A DNA stretch of 64,000 nt, taken from NCBI GenBank assembly GCA_034423015.1, contig DAOUJG010000015.1, positions 1-64,000 of the forward strand. The letters are read 5' to 3'. The stretch comes from JAGWBJ01 sp034423015 (GTDB lineage: Bacteria; Chloroflexota; Dehalococcoidia; Lucifugimonadales; JAGWBF01). This document shows, in pieces, positions 1 to 9,874 of this stretch; within the stretch, counting starts at the first letter, position 1, and each line of letters starts with the position of its first letter. Made by a program: the position numbers and the translations under genes. The notes beneath the pieces are model-generated. The model ran no database searches. It was not told the origin of the DNA and worked only from the letters and a program-made list of their open reading frames with translations.

Positions 1-157
1 CGCCCTGGCCACCACCAACATCGACGCCCTGGGCGGCAAGGTCATCTTCGACAGCCCCAGGGACAACCCCCTGGGCGAGAACCGCTCCGGCGTCATCGTC
101 GTCAGCAAGACCCAGGGCGAGGACGCCACCGAGTTCGAGCTGGTGCCCCAGCCGTAA
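1..157 (+). CDS. C-terminal end of a periplasmic ligand-binding protein (partial)
   Basis: The window opens inside a plus-strand gene. The frame beginning at base 2 runs 51 codons to TAA at 155-157. The visible tail contains GGKVIFDSPRDNPLGENR, a hydrophobic GVIVVSK strand and a final FELVPQP. This resembles the end of type I periplasmic binding proteins (Peripla_BP_6) of amide or branched-chain amino-acid ABC transporters, where a 'GxVxFDxxGDNP' segment precedes the last strands. That assignment rests on about 50 residues, so it is tentative. A strong hairpin terminator follows 26 bases after the stop, so this gene ends its transcription unit. Confidence 0.4.
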   Translation, partial: ALATTNIDALGGKVIFDSPRDNPLGENRSGVIVVSKTQGEDATEFELVPQP

Positions 158-182
158 CCACCCCGGGACAGGAACCGGACCA

Positions 183-215
183 AGTGGGGAGGCGCCCAGT
201 GGGCGCCTCCCCACT
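183..215 (+). terminator. Rho-independent-type terminator hairpin
   Basis: A perfect 15-bp stem (183-197 with 201-215) closes a 3-nt loop and is followed by a T-rich stretch (tcatttctcc). It sits 26 bases after the stop of the partial binding-protein gene and should end that transcript. Confidence 0.85.
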
Positions 216-248
216 GTCATTTCTCCCTTGACAATCCCGAACCCTTCG

Positions 249-380
249 TGTCATCCCGAGCGGAGGGAAGCGTAGCGAGGAATCTGTCCATGCCCGCAGA
301 GTAGTCGGCCCGTGGCCTCGTGGCGTGGCCGTGTTTGTTGTGGGATGCCCAGGATTCCTCGCCTACGGCTCGGAATGACA
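249..380. repeat. Inverted-repeat element with GAGGAATC/TGTCATTCCGAGC arms
   Basis: The left arm (249-284) reads tgtcatcccgagc...gaggaatc. The right arm (353-380) is its imperfect reverse complement (gattcctcg...gctcggaatgaca). The about 70 bases between them hold no gene. Arms of this kind look like a small non-autonomous interspersed hairpin repeat. Whether other copies exist in the genome cannot be seen here. Confidence 0.6.
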
Positions 381-390
381 GGCGGGGCGA

Positions 391-558
391 CTCGGAACGG
401 CGTGTCAGGCGAGAGGGACCAGGGATGGCGTGTCTCAGGTGAAGGGACCCGGAACGGCGTGTCAGGCGAGAGGGACCCGGAACGGCGTGTCAGGCGGGAG
501 GGACCAGGGATGGCGTGTCTCAGGTGAAGGGGCTCGGAACGGCGTGTCAGGCGGGGCG
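391..558. repeat. Six imperfect 28-29-bp tandem repeats
   Basis: Units lie at 391-418, 419-447, 448-475, 476-503, 504-532 and 533-558. There are two variants: A (cggaacggcgtgtcaggcg...) and B (ccagggatggcgtgtctcag...), in the order A-B-A-A-B-A. The A variant resembles the tail of the adjacent inverted-repeat element (369-390), so the array probably grew from its end. Short open frames across it are artefacts of the repeat. The remainder of the 158-683 gap, up to the end of the next gene, shows no gene. Confidence 0.75.
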
Positions 559-683
559 GTTGACAAGGGTCTCCGTGCACGGGGTGACGAACGGGACGCT
601 GCCAGCCATTTCGCATGGTTGCGACACCTTGGCAGTCTTCCGAGGGTCCCCGTGTGCAAAGGGGGCCTTCCGCGCAGCAGCGG

Positions 684-1847
684 CTAGTCGTAGGGCTGAA
701 GCTCGATCTCGTGGAGGGCCGGGACCACCTCTTTGCCCAGGAGCTCGATGGAGCGCATGACGTCGTCGTGTGCCATGTCCCCCTCGTTCCCGTAGACGTG
801 CAGGTAGCCCGGGTTCAGCCGTTCGATGATATTCGACAGCTTCCTGGTGATCGTCTCCGGGCTGCCCACGATGATGTTGTTCACCTCCTGTAGCTCCTCG
901 TAGGTCATGGCCCGGCCGAAGCCCCCGGCTCCCGGCAGGGTCGCCTGTATCTTCACCGCCTGCCGGGACTGGTACCCCGGAGGGTCGCTGTGCTCTCGCG
1001 GGCCCCTGTTGCGGTGGCTCTCGGTCCACAGGAAGGTCCTTCCTATGTCCTGGGCCTTCTCGTCCGTGTCGGCCACGAACACCCGGAGCAGGTAGCCGAA
1101 ATGCTCGGGACCCGGGGTAAACCCCACCTCCCTGGCCGTGTCCGAGTAGATCTGCCTCAGGCGCTCTGTGTGCTCCAACAGGGAGCCCAGGTTCATGTAC
1201 GGGTGCCGGTGGATGGCCGACCACACCACGCTCTCGGGACTGGAGAGGCCGGGAAACCAGACCGGCGGATGGGGCTTCTGGATGGGCAGGACCCACGGGT
1301 TCACCGCCCGGTAGTGGTAGTGCTTGCCCTCGTAGCGGAAGGGCCCGGGCTGCGTCCAGCACTTGATGATCAGGTCATGGGCCTCCTCGAACCTCTCCCT
1401 GTTCTCCGTCGGGTCGATGCCGCCCTGGATGCTCTCCACCGCAGTGCCCCGGACGAAACCCGATATCACCCGCCCATTGGAGTAGCAGTCCAGCATCGCG
1501 ATCTCTTCGGCCATCCTGATGGGGTCATTGACGGCGATCACGTTGCCAAGGATGGCGATCTTCACCCTCTTGGTGAGCTTGGAGATGACCGCGGCGTCCA
1601 GGTTGACCGCGGGCTTCATGCACCAGTAGGAGGCGTGATGCTCGTTGGTCATGATGCCGTCGAAGCCCACCTCGTCGGCCAGGGCGTACTGCTCGTGGTA
1701 CTCGTTGTACAGCACGTGGGCCTTGTGGGGGTCGAAGTAGCTGTTCGGAAACCCCAGCCGGCCGGAATCGTGCTTTTCCAACTCCTTTTCAGTAACGAAG
1801 CCGTAGGGTTGCTCCGAAAACCAGAAGACCTCTACCTTGTCCTGCAT
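684..1847 (-). CDS. LLM-class flavin-dependent oxidoreductase
   Basis: This 387-aa protein looks like a bacterial luciferase-like (LLM, TIM-barrel) flavin monooxygenase or oxidoreductase. Such proteins use FMN or F420 to oxidise small organic substrates in the cytosol. The N-terminal strand (VEVFWFSEQPY), the conserved MTNEHHASYWC segment near residue 60, and a later RVISGFVRGTAVES loop are typical of LLM proteins. The substrate cannot be read from sequence. The ATG at 1847 is chosen because GGAGGA lies just upstream; an in-frame start 23 codons earlier has no ribosome site. A TATACT -10 on the minus strand (1880-1875) lies suitably upstream, with only a weak -35. The gene is monocistronic and divergent from the DUF1445 gene. 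Confidence 0.85.
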   Translation of the reverse strand: MQDKVEVFWFSEQPYGFVTEKELEKHDSGRLGFPNSYFDPHKAHVLYNEYHEQYALADEVGFDGIMTNEHHASYWCMKPAVNLDAAVISKLTKRVKIAILGNVIAVNDPIRMAEEIAMLDCYSNGRVISGFVRGTAVESIQGGIDPTENRERFEEAHDLIIKCWTQPGPFRYEGKHYHYRAVNPWVLPIQKPHPPVWFPGLSSPESVVWSAIHRHPYMNLGSLLEHTERLRQIYSDTAREVGFTPGPEHFGYLLRVFVADTDEKAQDIGRTFLWTESHRNRGPREHSDPPGYQSRQAVKIQATLPGAGGFGRAMTYEELQEVNNIIVGSPETITRKLSNIIERLNPGYLHVYGNEGDMAHDDVMRSIELLGKEVVPALHEIELQPYD

Positions 1848-2017
1848 CGGACTCTCCTCCAACAGGTTGTGCACAGTATAGCATGGGGACGGTCCCCAAC
1901 CACGACCCACGGACACCGGGAATGAACGGCCGACACGTCCGTGATGCCCGCCGATCTGTGCTAAACTACGGCCAAGCCCGCCAGCCGGGAGAGACCACGG
2001 ACAGGGAGGACGCAGAC

Positions 2018-2827
2018 ATGGTGTTGACGCGAGAGGCGATGCCCACCACCCCTTCGGAGGCCCGCATGCTGTTCCGCGAGGGCAGCTGGACGCAGGACAC
2101 CCTGGGCATCTGCAACGGGTATACCAACGCCAACCTGGTCATCGTACCCAGGGACCTGGCCTACGACTTCCTCCTCTTCTGCCAGCGCAACCCCAAGCCC
2201 TGCCCGGTGCTGGAGGTCCTGGACGAGGGGGACCCGACGGTAAGGGTACTGGCCGATGGAGCCGACATCCGCAGCGACCTTCCCCGGTACCGCGTCTTCG
2301 TCCGGGGAGAGCTGGTGGACGAGCCCACGGACATCGGTGAGTACTGGCGCAGCGACCTGGTGACCTTCCTCTTCGGGTGCAGCGGGACCTTCGCCAGCGC
2401 CCTGGACAACGCCGGTATCAAGGTACGCCTGGGGATCGACGGGGAGAACCCGGGCTTCGGCGTGTATCGAACCAACATACCCACCGTCCCCGCCGGGCGC
2501 CTGCGCGGGCCCATGGTGGTGAGCATGCGCGGCGTACGGTCGGACCTGGTCTCCCGGGCCGTGGTGGTGACATCCCGGTTCCCCAATCACCACGGCAGCC
2601 CGGTGCACGTCGGGGACCCCGGCGCCATCGGCATAACCGACCTGTCCACGCCCGACTGGGGCGCCGGCCCGGTGGAGCTGCTTCCCGACGAGGTGCCCGT
2701 GTTCTGGGCCTGTGGCGTCACCCCCCAGGACGTCGCCCTGGAGAGCAAACCGGACCTCATGATCACCCACAGTCCCATCCACATGTTCATCAGCGACATC
2801 CCCTCCGAGCAGCAGGCGTCTTCCTGA
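2018..2827 (+). CDS. DUF1445 family putative hydro-lyase / D-glutamate cyclase-like protein
   Basis: This 269-aa protein matches the DUF1445 (YcsI-like) family from end to end. It has an N-terminal ARMLFREGSW segment, the signature GYTNANLVIVP near residue 40, a central FLFGCSGTFASAL, the PMVVSMRG strand and a C-terminal CGVTPQDV followed by ITHSPIHMFISD. Family members are annotated as putative hydro-lyases, and a mammalian relative is a D-glutamate cyclase; the substrate here is unknown. The start at 2018 is preceded by AGGGAGGA with a 7-base gap, whereas a longer in-frame start at 1883 has no such site. The same-strand NHL gene follows after 69 bases and may be co-transcribed. Confidence 0.85.
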   Translation: MVLTREAMPTTPSEARMLFREGSWTQDTLGICNGYTNANLVIVPRDLAYDFLLFCQRNPKPCPVLEVLDEGDPTVRVLADGADIRSDLPRYRVFVRGELVDEPTDIGEYWRSDLVTFLFGCSGTFASALDNAGIKVRLGIDGENPGFGVYRTNIPTVPAGRLRGPMVVSMRGVRSDLVSRAVVVTSRFPNHHGSPVHVGDPGAIGITDLSTPDWGAGPVELLPDEVPVFWACGVTPQDVALESKPDLMITHSPIHMFISDIPSEQQASS

Positions 2828-2896
2828 CGGACCTTCGGATGACCGGGGGCGGATGACCCCGGAGGGGCAGATGACGACGGAAAGGGGGACGCCGGC

Positions 2897-3775
2897 ATGA
2901 CGACAGTAGGCTCCGGCAAGTACACCTACCGGCTGGTCCGCGACTGGGGCGCGTTGCCCGACGGCGAGGCTTTCGGCATGGTCAGCGCGCTAGCCACGGA
3001 CTCCCAGGACCGGGTCTACGTCTTCCAGAGGAAGGACCCTCCGGTGCTGGTCTTCGACCGGGACGGCGCCTTCCTGGACTCGTGGGGCGCCCGGGCCATC
3101 GCCGACCCTCACGGCATCCATATCGCCAACGACGTCGTGTACATCACCGACAGGGAGGACCAGGTGGCCGTAACGTTCACCCTGGACGGGAAGCCCCTCC
3201 AGGTCCTCGGGGAGCGCGGCGTGCACTCGGACACCGGCTGCGAGGAGCCCGGCGACCTGGTTCCCAGGGCCGCGGGCCCCTTCAACTACCCCACCGAGAT
3301 GGTCCCCTCCCCGTCGGGAGACCTGTACGTATCCGACGGCTACCGCAACAGCCGGGTGCACCGGTTCTCCGGAGACGGGCGGCTGACGGCCTCGTGGGGA
3401 GAGCCGGGCAAGATGGGGGCCAACCAGTTCCACCTGCCCCACAGCATCCTGGTGCACGACTCCCGGGTCTACGTGTGCGACCGCGAGAACAGCCGTGTCC
3501 AGATATTCTCCCTGGATGGCCGGTTCATCGCCATGTGGACGGACATGAACCGGCCCCAGGACATCTGCGTCGACAGAGAGGGCGTGTTCTACACCTGCGA
3601 GCGGGTGGGAGAGGACGGGTCATCCCCCCAGGTCAGCGTGCTGGACGGGGACGGAACCGTACTGGCCCGCTGGCAGTGCCGGGGCGCCCACGGCCTGTGG
3701 GTCGACTCCCGCGGAGACATCTACCTGGGGCTCAGGGTGGACCAGAGCGTGGACAAGTACGTCCGGCAGACCTAG
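2897..3775 (+). CDS. NHL-repeat beta-propeller protein
   Basis: This 292-aa protein is made of repeated blades with the NHL pattern (PHGIHI..DVVYITD, FNYPTEMVPSPSGDLYVSDG, NSRVHRFSGDGRL, FHLPHSILV, NSRVQIFSLDGRF). It is probably a six-bladed propeller like the peptidylamidoglycolate-lyase fold. No signal peptide is visible, so it is probably cytosolic, although the start MTTVGSGKYTYRLVRDWG is itself the first propeller strand. It is a close paralogue of the NHL protein at 20367-21203, sharing the FQRKDPPV and FDRDG motifs. It lies between a DUF1445 gene and an NTF2-like gene on the same strand. A role as a lactonase, lyase or binding scaffold cannot be distinguished. Confidence 0.8.
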   Translation: MTTVGSGKYTYRLVRDWGALPDGEAFGMVSALATDSQDRVYVFQRKDPPVLVFDRDGAFLDSWGARAIADPHGIHIANDVVYITDREDQVAVTFTLDGKPLQVLGERGVHSDTGCEEPGDLVPRAAGPFNYPTEMVPSPSGDLYVSDGYRNSRVHRFSGDGRLTASWGEPGKMGANQFHLPHSILVHDSRVYVCDRENSRVQIFSLDGRFIAMWTDMNRPQDICVDREGVFYTCERVGEDGSSPQVSVLDGDGTVLARWQCRGAHGLWVDSRGDIYLGLRVDQSVDKYVRQT

Positions 3776-3819
3776 CCCACAGCGCCCCTGCCGGACCATC
3801 CCTTAAGGAGGCGGCTACC

Positions 3820-4260
3820 ATGGCCAGTCAGTCGGACATATCCCAGGTCGAGGCTGTCCTCGAAGAGTGGCGGGGGGCGTTCACCGCCAGGAACGTGGAG
3901 GCCCTCAAGGACCTCTGGGACGGAGACTACCACCACCTCATCTATATCGCCGAGGAGGACAACGAGCCCCATCGCGGCTTCGACGCCATCGGCAGCTACT
4001 ACGCCAACATCCCCCAGCTCGTCGAGAGTCTCGACTGGACCCTCAAGGAGACCACGATAGACGTCATCGGCGACATGGCCTACGCCTACGTGGAGTTCCT
4101 GGTCAACGCCGTGTTCAAAGTGGGCGGCCGGAGGATGACCTTCGACGGACGCAATACCTTCATACTGAAAAGGACCGGCGGCCTGTGGCGGTTCATCCAC
4201 TACCACGAGTCCCTGTCCCGGGACCACAGTCACGACACCTGGGGGTTCCTCTGGGAATAG
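3820..4260 (+). CDS. SnoaL/NTF2-like protein
   Basis: This 146-aa protein shows the alpha+beta cone pattern of SnoaL/DUF4440 proteins. An N-terminal helix (VEAVLEEWRGAFTARNVEAL) leads to a DLWDGDYHHLIYI strand, then a GFDAIGSYYANIP helix, and paired strands end in GLWRFIHYHESLS. This fold serves as small ligand pockets or isomerase/hydrolase domains; the substrate is unknown. AAGGAGG at 3805-3811 fixes the ATG at 3820. It follows the NHL gene by 44 bases, so DUF1445, NHL and NTF2-like genes form a likely operon. The next gene converges from the other strand. Confidence 0.75.
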   Translation: MASQSDISQVEAVLEEWRGAFTARNVEALKDLWDGDYHHLIYIAEEDNEPHRGFDAIGSYYANIPQLVESLDWTLKETTIDVIGDMAYAYVEFLVNAVFKVGGRRMTFDGRNTFILKRTGGLWRFIHYHESLSRDHSHDTWGFLWE

Positions 4261-4282
4261 GCCCGGGGCCTTGGACCGCCTC

Positions 4283-4987
4283 CTAAGACCCCCCCGATGA
4301 CCAGATGCGGCGGACCTCCTCGGAGGACGTGACGTGCCCGAAGCCCCAGCCCATTACCCGCATGGAGAAGTCCTGCCTGTCCTGGCCCCGGTCGGCGCAG
4401 CAGTCCTCGACGGTCACCGTGTAGTAGTCGGCAAAGAAAGCGTCCCTGCTGGTGGACTCCACGCACCCCGAGGTGGCCGTGCCGGTCATGAGGACGGTCT
4501 TGATGCCGTTGCTCCTCAGCACCAGGTCCAGGTCCGTGCCCCAGAAGCCGCTCAGACGGTGCTTGCTGACAACGACCTCGCGTTCGCTGCCGTCGGGCCG
4601 TATGTCGCCGTAGAAGTCCGCCCCAAAGGTCCCCGCCTGGCACTGCACGCCGTACAGCCCGTGCTCCTCGAACAGGACTCGCATGGGCGGGGAGATGTAC
4701 TCGGGGTTGTATATGGCCCGCACGAACACCCTCAGGGCCCCGGCGTCCCGAGCCGCCTGCAGCAGGGACTCCAGGCCCTTGAGGGCCCGGGGGATGAGGG
4801 GATACGCCTCCCAGAGATGCCCGGCCCCCGGGAAGAAGGACGTGGTGTCCCCCTTCTCCGCCCAGGTGCCGTACAACCCCTGGGGGTGGACGAAGTCGTT
4901 CTGGACGTCCACTATGACCAGGGCCGTGTGCTTCGGCTGTATCTGCTCCTCCAGGGTCCGAAGGACCTCCTGGTGTTCCATCGCCAT
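4283..4987 (-). CDS. Isochorismatase-family cysteine hydrolase
   Basis: This 234-aa protein has the isochorismatase-like fold. The catalytic Asp lies in ALVIVDVQNDFVHPQG, the Lys in EVVVSKHRLSGFWGTDL, and the nucleophilic Cys in TGTATSGCVESTSRDA, so the D-K-C triad is complete. Such enzymes hydrolyse amides or vinyl ethers (nicotinamide, carbamoyl compounds, isochorismate); the actual substrate is not readable. The start at 4987 has GGAGGA upstream; MEHQ two codons in is an alternative. It lies 47 bases downstream of a second isochorismatase-family gene on the same strand, so the two are probably co-transcribed. Confidence 0.88.
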   Translation of the reverse strand: MAMEHQEVLRTLEEQIQPKHTALVIVDVQNDFVHPQGLYGTWAEKGDTTSFFPGAGHLWEAYPLIPRALKGLESLLQAARDAGALRVFVRAIYNPEYISPPMRVLFEEHGLYGVQCQAGTFGADFYGDIRPDGSEREVVVSKHRLSGFWGTDLDLVLRSNGIKTVLMTGTATSGCVESTSRDAFFADYYTVTVEDCCADRGQDRQDFSMRVMGWGFGHVTSSEEVRRIWSSGGS

Positions 4988-5034
4988 GTTCCCGTCTCCT
5001 CCCGTCTGGCGAATCTGCCCTCGTTCTCCGCGAG

Positions 5035-5727
5035 TCACGCCCGATTGGCCAGCCCCCGGAGATACTCCACCGTCTCGTCGGTGGTCACCACGTCGGCGCA
5101 GAACATGTCCAGGTCCATCAGCTCGGCCAGGTGCATCAGCTCGCAGCGGTCGCCCACCGCCTCCTCCGGCACCACCACCCTGAAGCTGGACATGGCGTCC
5201 CGGCAGGTGTCGTTGATGCAGTGGCTGGTGCTGCAGCCGGTCACGATGAGCGTGTCCACCGCCAGTCCCACCAGCATCTGGTAGAAGCTGGTGCCCTTGA
5301 AACAGGACGTGTACTTCTTGGCGAAGACCTTCTCGTTGGGCAGACGCCCCAGCCGCGGGTCCAGGTCGGTGACCCCGGACGTGGGGTCCGAAAAGGCCCT
5401 CAGCCCCGGCTGCTTCCTGTCCCACGGTCCCTGGGGGTCGTCGGGCTCGTAGCCCATGACGGTGAAGAAGATGGGCGCCGACGCACTCCGGCCGGCGTCC
5501 AGCAGCCTGCGAGTCGCTTCGACCACCGAGTCCATGTTGCTGCCCAGGGCATAGCTTGGGTCCATCTCTCCCCTGAACAGGTCGACAACCACGATGGCCG
5601 GACGCTGCCCGAACCCCATGCGGCCGCCGACTCCCCGCGCCCTGAACCTGGCCCTCAGGTCGTCGAGGTGCTCCAGGAGCGCCTCTTTCAGATGGGCGGG
5701 CAGCTTCAGGTCCTCGGCTGGGGCCAT
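5035..5727 (-). CDS. Isochorismatase-family cysteine hydrolase
   Basis: This 230-aa protein has the isochorismatase-like fold. Asp is in PAIVVVDLFRGEMD, Lys in EKVFAKKYTSCFKGTSF, and the nucleophilic Cys in VTGCSTSHCINDTCRDA. The pattern resembles N-carbamoylsarcosine amidase-type members (CSTSHCIN with a following DTCRDA), which is a hint and not proof. The ATG at 5727 has AAGGAGG directly upstream; an earlier in-frame start at 5865 would overlap a plausible minus-strand TATACT -10 at 5776-5771. It is the first gene of a two-gene operon with 4283-4987 and is divergent from the nusA operon. Confidence 0.88.
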   Translation of the reverse strand: MAPAEDLKLPAHLKEALLEHLDDLRARFRARGVGGRMGFGQRPAIVVVDLFRGEMDPSYALGSNMDSVVEATRRLLDAGRSASAPIFFTVMGYEPDDPQGPWDRKQPGLRAFSDPTSGVTDLDPRLGRLPNEKVFAKKYTSCFKGTSFYQMLVGLAVDTLIVTGCSTSHCINDTCRDAMSSFRVVVPEEAVGDRCELMHLAELMDLDMFCADVVTTDETVEYLRGLANRA

Positions 5728-5849
5728 CACAGCCTCCTTAGGACTGGCGTTCCGGGCACCGGACAAGTGTAGTATACACCCTGGAATCGGGGCCTTCTCC
5801 GTGCCTGCCGGAGCCCCGTCCGCGGGGGGGTTCCGGCAGCCGTCGGACG

Positions 5850-5878
5850 TTGCATCATGCGGCATGGGATGTTATACT
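5850..5878 (+). promoter_or_regulatory. Sigma-70-type promoter of the nusA operon
   Basis: TTGCAT (5850-5855) and TATACT (5873-5878) are separated by 17 bp on the plus strand. Transcription should start near 5885, giving an untranslated leader of about 190 bases before nusA. Confidence 0.7.
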
Positions 5879-5889
5879 ACGACTGATAA

Positions 5890-5955
5890 TTTTCCGCTGC
5901 GAGAGCCCAGACTGAGCGGAAAACGCCTTTGATGGAGGCCCCGATACTTCGGGGC
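5890..5955 (+). promoter_or_regulatory. Structured leader of the nusA operon (two hairpins, possible attenuator)
   Basis: Stem 1 pairs ttttccgct (5890-5898) with agcggaaaa (5915-5923). Stem 2 pairs gccccga (5938-5944) with tcggggc (5949-5955) around a 4-base loop and is followed by ttctt, like a weak terminator. Its position just after the promoter and ahead of a transcription-factor operon suggests attenuation or autoregulation by NusA. It may be related to the leaders seen ahead of rimP-nusA operons, but I cannot confirm homology. No further gene is seen in 5728-6078. Confidence 0.45.
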
Positions 5956-6078
5956 TTCTTGCTCAGATGGGACATTTGGAAAGGGGACGGCTAACAGGCT
6001 TTCAGGAGCTTCATGGTGTCGGGGCTTTCGAACGTGCTCCGGTAGCTGCCGGGAACGCTCGGTGGAGGAGATGACGGT

Positions 6079-7707
6079 ATGAAAAGCGACTTCCTAATAG
6101 CGTTGACACAGCTGGCGGCCGAGAGACATCTGCCCAGGGAGCAGGTGCTGCAGGCCATCGAGGCTGCCCTTGCCTCCGCCTTGAAGAAGGACAGCCCCAC
6201 CATGGGGCAGAACATCTCCGTCAAGCTTGACCCCAACAGTGTGGGTGAGCCGATAAGCGTCTTTGCCACCAAGACGGTAGTGGAGACCGTCGAGGACTCG
6301 GAGACCGAGATCGAGTTGGTGGAGGCCAGAAACATCCGCCAGGACGCGGCCCTGGGAGACGAGGTGCCCGTCGAGACCCTGGAGCTGGAGTTCAGCCGCA
6401 TCGCCGCCCAGACGGCAAAGCAGGTCGTCTTGCAACGACTGCGGGAGGTGGAGCGAGACCTGGTCTACCAGGAGTTCCAGGAGCGCACGGGGGACGTGAT
6501 CTCCGGAGTGGTGGGCCAGATAGAGGCAGGCCGGGTCGTAGTCCTGGAGCTGGGGCGGGCGCAAGCGGCCCTGTTCCCCGAGGAGCAGGTGCCCACCGAG
6601 CGGTATCGCAAGGGCCAGCGCCTGAAGGTCTACGTCGACGACGTGCGAAAGACCTCCAAGGGGCCGGAGATCCTGGTCTCCCGCAGCCACAAGAACCTCC
6701 TCAAGCGCCTGTTCGAAATAGAGGTGCCCGAGGTGTTCAACGGCATCGTGGAGATCAAGTCCATAGCCCGGGAGCCCGGCTCCAGGAGCAAGGTGGCGGT
6801 GACGTCCCGCCAGGACGGCATCGATCCTGTGGGCTCCTGTATAGGCATGCGGGGCAACCGTATTCAGAGCATCGTCAACGAGCTCCAGGGAGAGAAGATC
6901 GACGTCGTCCGGTGGGACTCCAACCCGAAGGTGTTCCTGGCCAACGCCCTGAGCCCCTCGGAGGTGGTCCACGTGGAGATCAGGGAGGAGACCGGCAACG
7001 CGCTGGCCGTGGTCCCCGAGCGCCAGCTCTCCCTGGCCATAGGCAGAGAGGGCCAGAACGCCCGTCTGGCCGCCAAGCTGACCAACTTCCGCCTGGACAT
7101 CAAGAGCATGAGCGAGTGGGAGCTGATTCGCTCCCAGCGACAGGCCCCCGAAGAGCGCAAGCCCGCCGAGGAAGCGGCGGTGGCCGTCGACGAGCCGGAG
7201 GTCGAGGCGGCGGTCCTGGAGGCCGAGGCGGTGGTCGCCGAGGCCCAGGCCCAGGCAGTGGAAGCTGCAGTCACCGAGGTGGAGACTGCAGCCACGGCGG
7301 AGGCCGAGACGGTCGAAGCCGTCGAGGCCGAGGCCCCGGTGGCCGAGGCCGCGCCCGTCGATGCGGAGGAAGCGGTCGAAGTCCCCAGCAATAAGCTGAC
7401 GCCCGAGGAGGAGCTGGCGCTCCTGGCAATGGAAGAGGCCGAGGCAGCAGCGGCGGAGGCGGAGCTGGAGGAGGACGAGGACGAAGAGGAGGGGGACGAC
7501 TTCGACGACAGCGTCTTCACCGTGCCGGTGCCCGCCGCTGGACCGGGCCAGATCCGGTTCGCGGAAGACATCATGGAAGACTTCCGGGGCCCTGGGCGCA
7601 GGGGACGGAGGAGGCGCAGCGGCGCCGGAGCCGCCAGGGCCAGGCGGAGACCGTCCGCCAAGAGCCGGAGCGGTCCCCGTCCGCCGGCCGCGGGCGCCGG
7701 AGCATAG
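6079..7707 (+). CDS. nusA: Transcription termination/antitermination factor NusA
   Basis: This 542-aa protein binds RNA polymerase and nascent RNA and controls pausing and termination. The N-terminal polymerase-binding domain fills roughly residues 1-130. An S1 domain follows (GDVISGVVGQIEAGRVVVLELG, about 136-200, with LFPEEQVP). KH1 contains SRSHKNLLKRLFEIEVPE, and KH2 contains GSCIGMRGNRIQSIVNEL and AIGREGQNARLAAKLT. From about residue 355 a long Ala/Glu-rich acidic tail replaces the C-terminal repeats of E. coli NusA and ends in an Arg-rich segment. The start is set by GGAGGA at 6063-6068. It leads the operon nusA-rnpM-infB-rbfA-truB. The usual upstream rimP is absent. Confidence 0.97.
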   Translation: MKSDFLIALTQLAAERHLPREQVLQAIEAALASALKKDSPTMGQNISVKLDPNSVGEPISVFATKTVVETVEDSETEIELVEARNIRQDAALGDEVPVETLELEFSRIAAQTAKQVVLQRLREVERDLVYQEFQERTGDVISGVVGQIEAGRVVVLELGRAQAALFPEEQVPTERYRKGQRLKVYVDDVRKTSKGPEILVSRSHKNLLKRLFEIEVPEVFNGIVEIKSIAREPGSRSKVAVTSRQDGIDPVGSCIGMRGNRIQSIVNELQGEKIDVVRWDSNPKVFLANALSPSEVVHVEIREETGNALAVVPERQLSLAIGREGQNARLAAKLTNFRLDIKSMSEWELIRSQRQAPEERKPAEEAAVAVDEPEVEAAVLEAEAVVAEAQAQAVEAAVTEVETAATAEAETVEAVEAEAPVAEAAPVDAEEAVEVPSNKLTPEEELALLAMEEAEAAAAEAELEEDEDEEEGDDFDDSVFTVPVPAAGPGQIRFAEDIMEDFRGPGRRGRRRRSGAGAARARRRPSAKSRSGPRPPAAGAGA

Positions 7708-7718
7708 GGAGCCACCCC

Positions 7719-8014
7719 TTGGTCAGGGTAAAGCACACGCCGCTGCGGAGCTGCGCGGTCTGTTCTCGTAAGCTGCCCAAGGCCCAGCTTACCAGGGTAG
7801 TCCGGGGCGCCGACGGCAAGGTAGGGCCGGACCCCACCGGCCGAAAACCCGGGCGCGGCGCTTATCTCTGCGACGACGAGCGCTGCAGGGACGCAGGCAT
7901 AAAGCGGGGCCGGGTCGAGCGTGCCCTCAAATCGTCCTTCGCCGACGAGGACCGTAAAGCCCTGATGGAGTATCTACGCCAGGAACGTCAACCGGCCCGT
8001 ACTGGAGACATGCG

Positions 8015-8018
<4 letters not shown>
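7719..8018 (+). CDS. rnpM: RNase P modulator RnpM (YlxR family)
   Basis: This 99-aa protein is the YlxR family member normally found between nusA and infB. It shows the family features: R-SCAVCSRKLPK near the N-terminus, a central GRKPGRGAYLC, a following CRDAGIKRGRVERAL, and basic surfaces suited to RNA. In Firmicutes the protein was shown to bind RNase P RNA. The reading frame begins at a TTG codon (7719) shortly after nusA ends; no ATG lies in the conserved frame before the core. Its TGA overlaps the infB ATG in an ATGA junction, so translation of the two is coupled. Confidence 0.9.
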
Positions 8019-9808
<1,790 letters not shown>

Positions 9809-9874
9809 ACGCACCGCGGGCGACCCGCCGTACCCAAGCCCTCCGCGTCCCCATCCGCGAGGAGTCGCTTACCC

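Noticed and set aside
391..558. Possible CRISPR array
   Set aside because: The repeats are contiguous with no unique spacers, units are imperfect, and no cas genes are present.
6013..6045. 10-codon leader peptide ahead of nusA with AGGAG upstream
   Set aside because: It is too short and carries no regulatory codon run; a chance frame in the leader is as likely.
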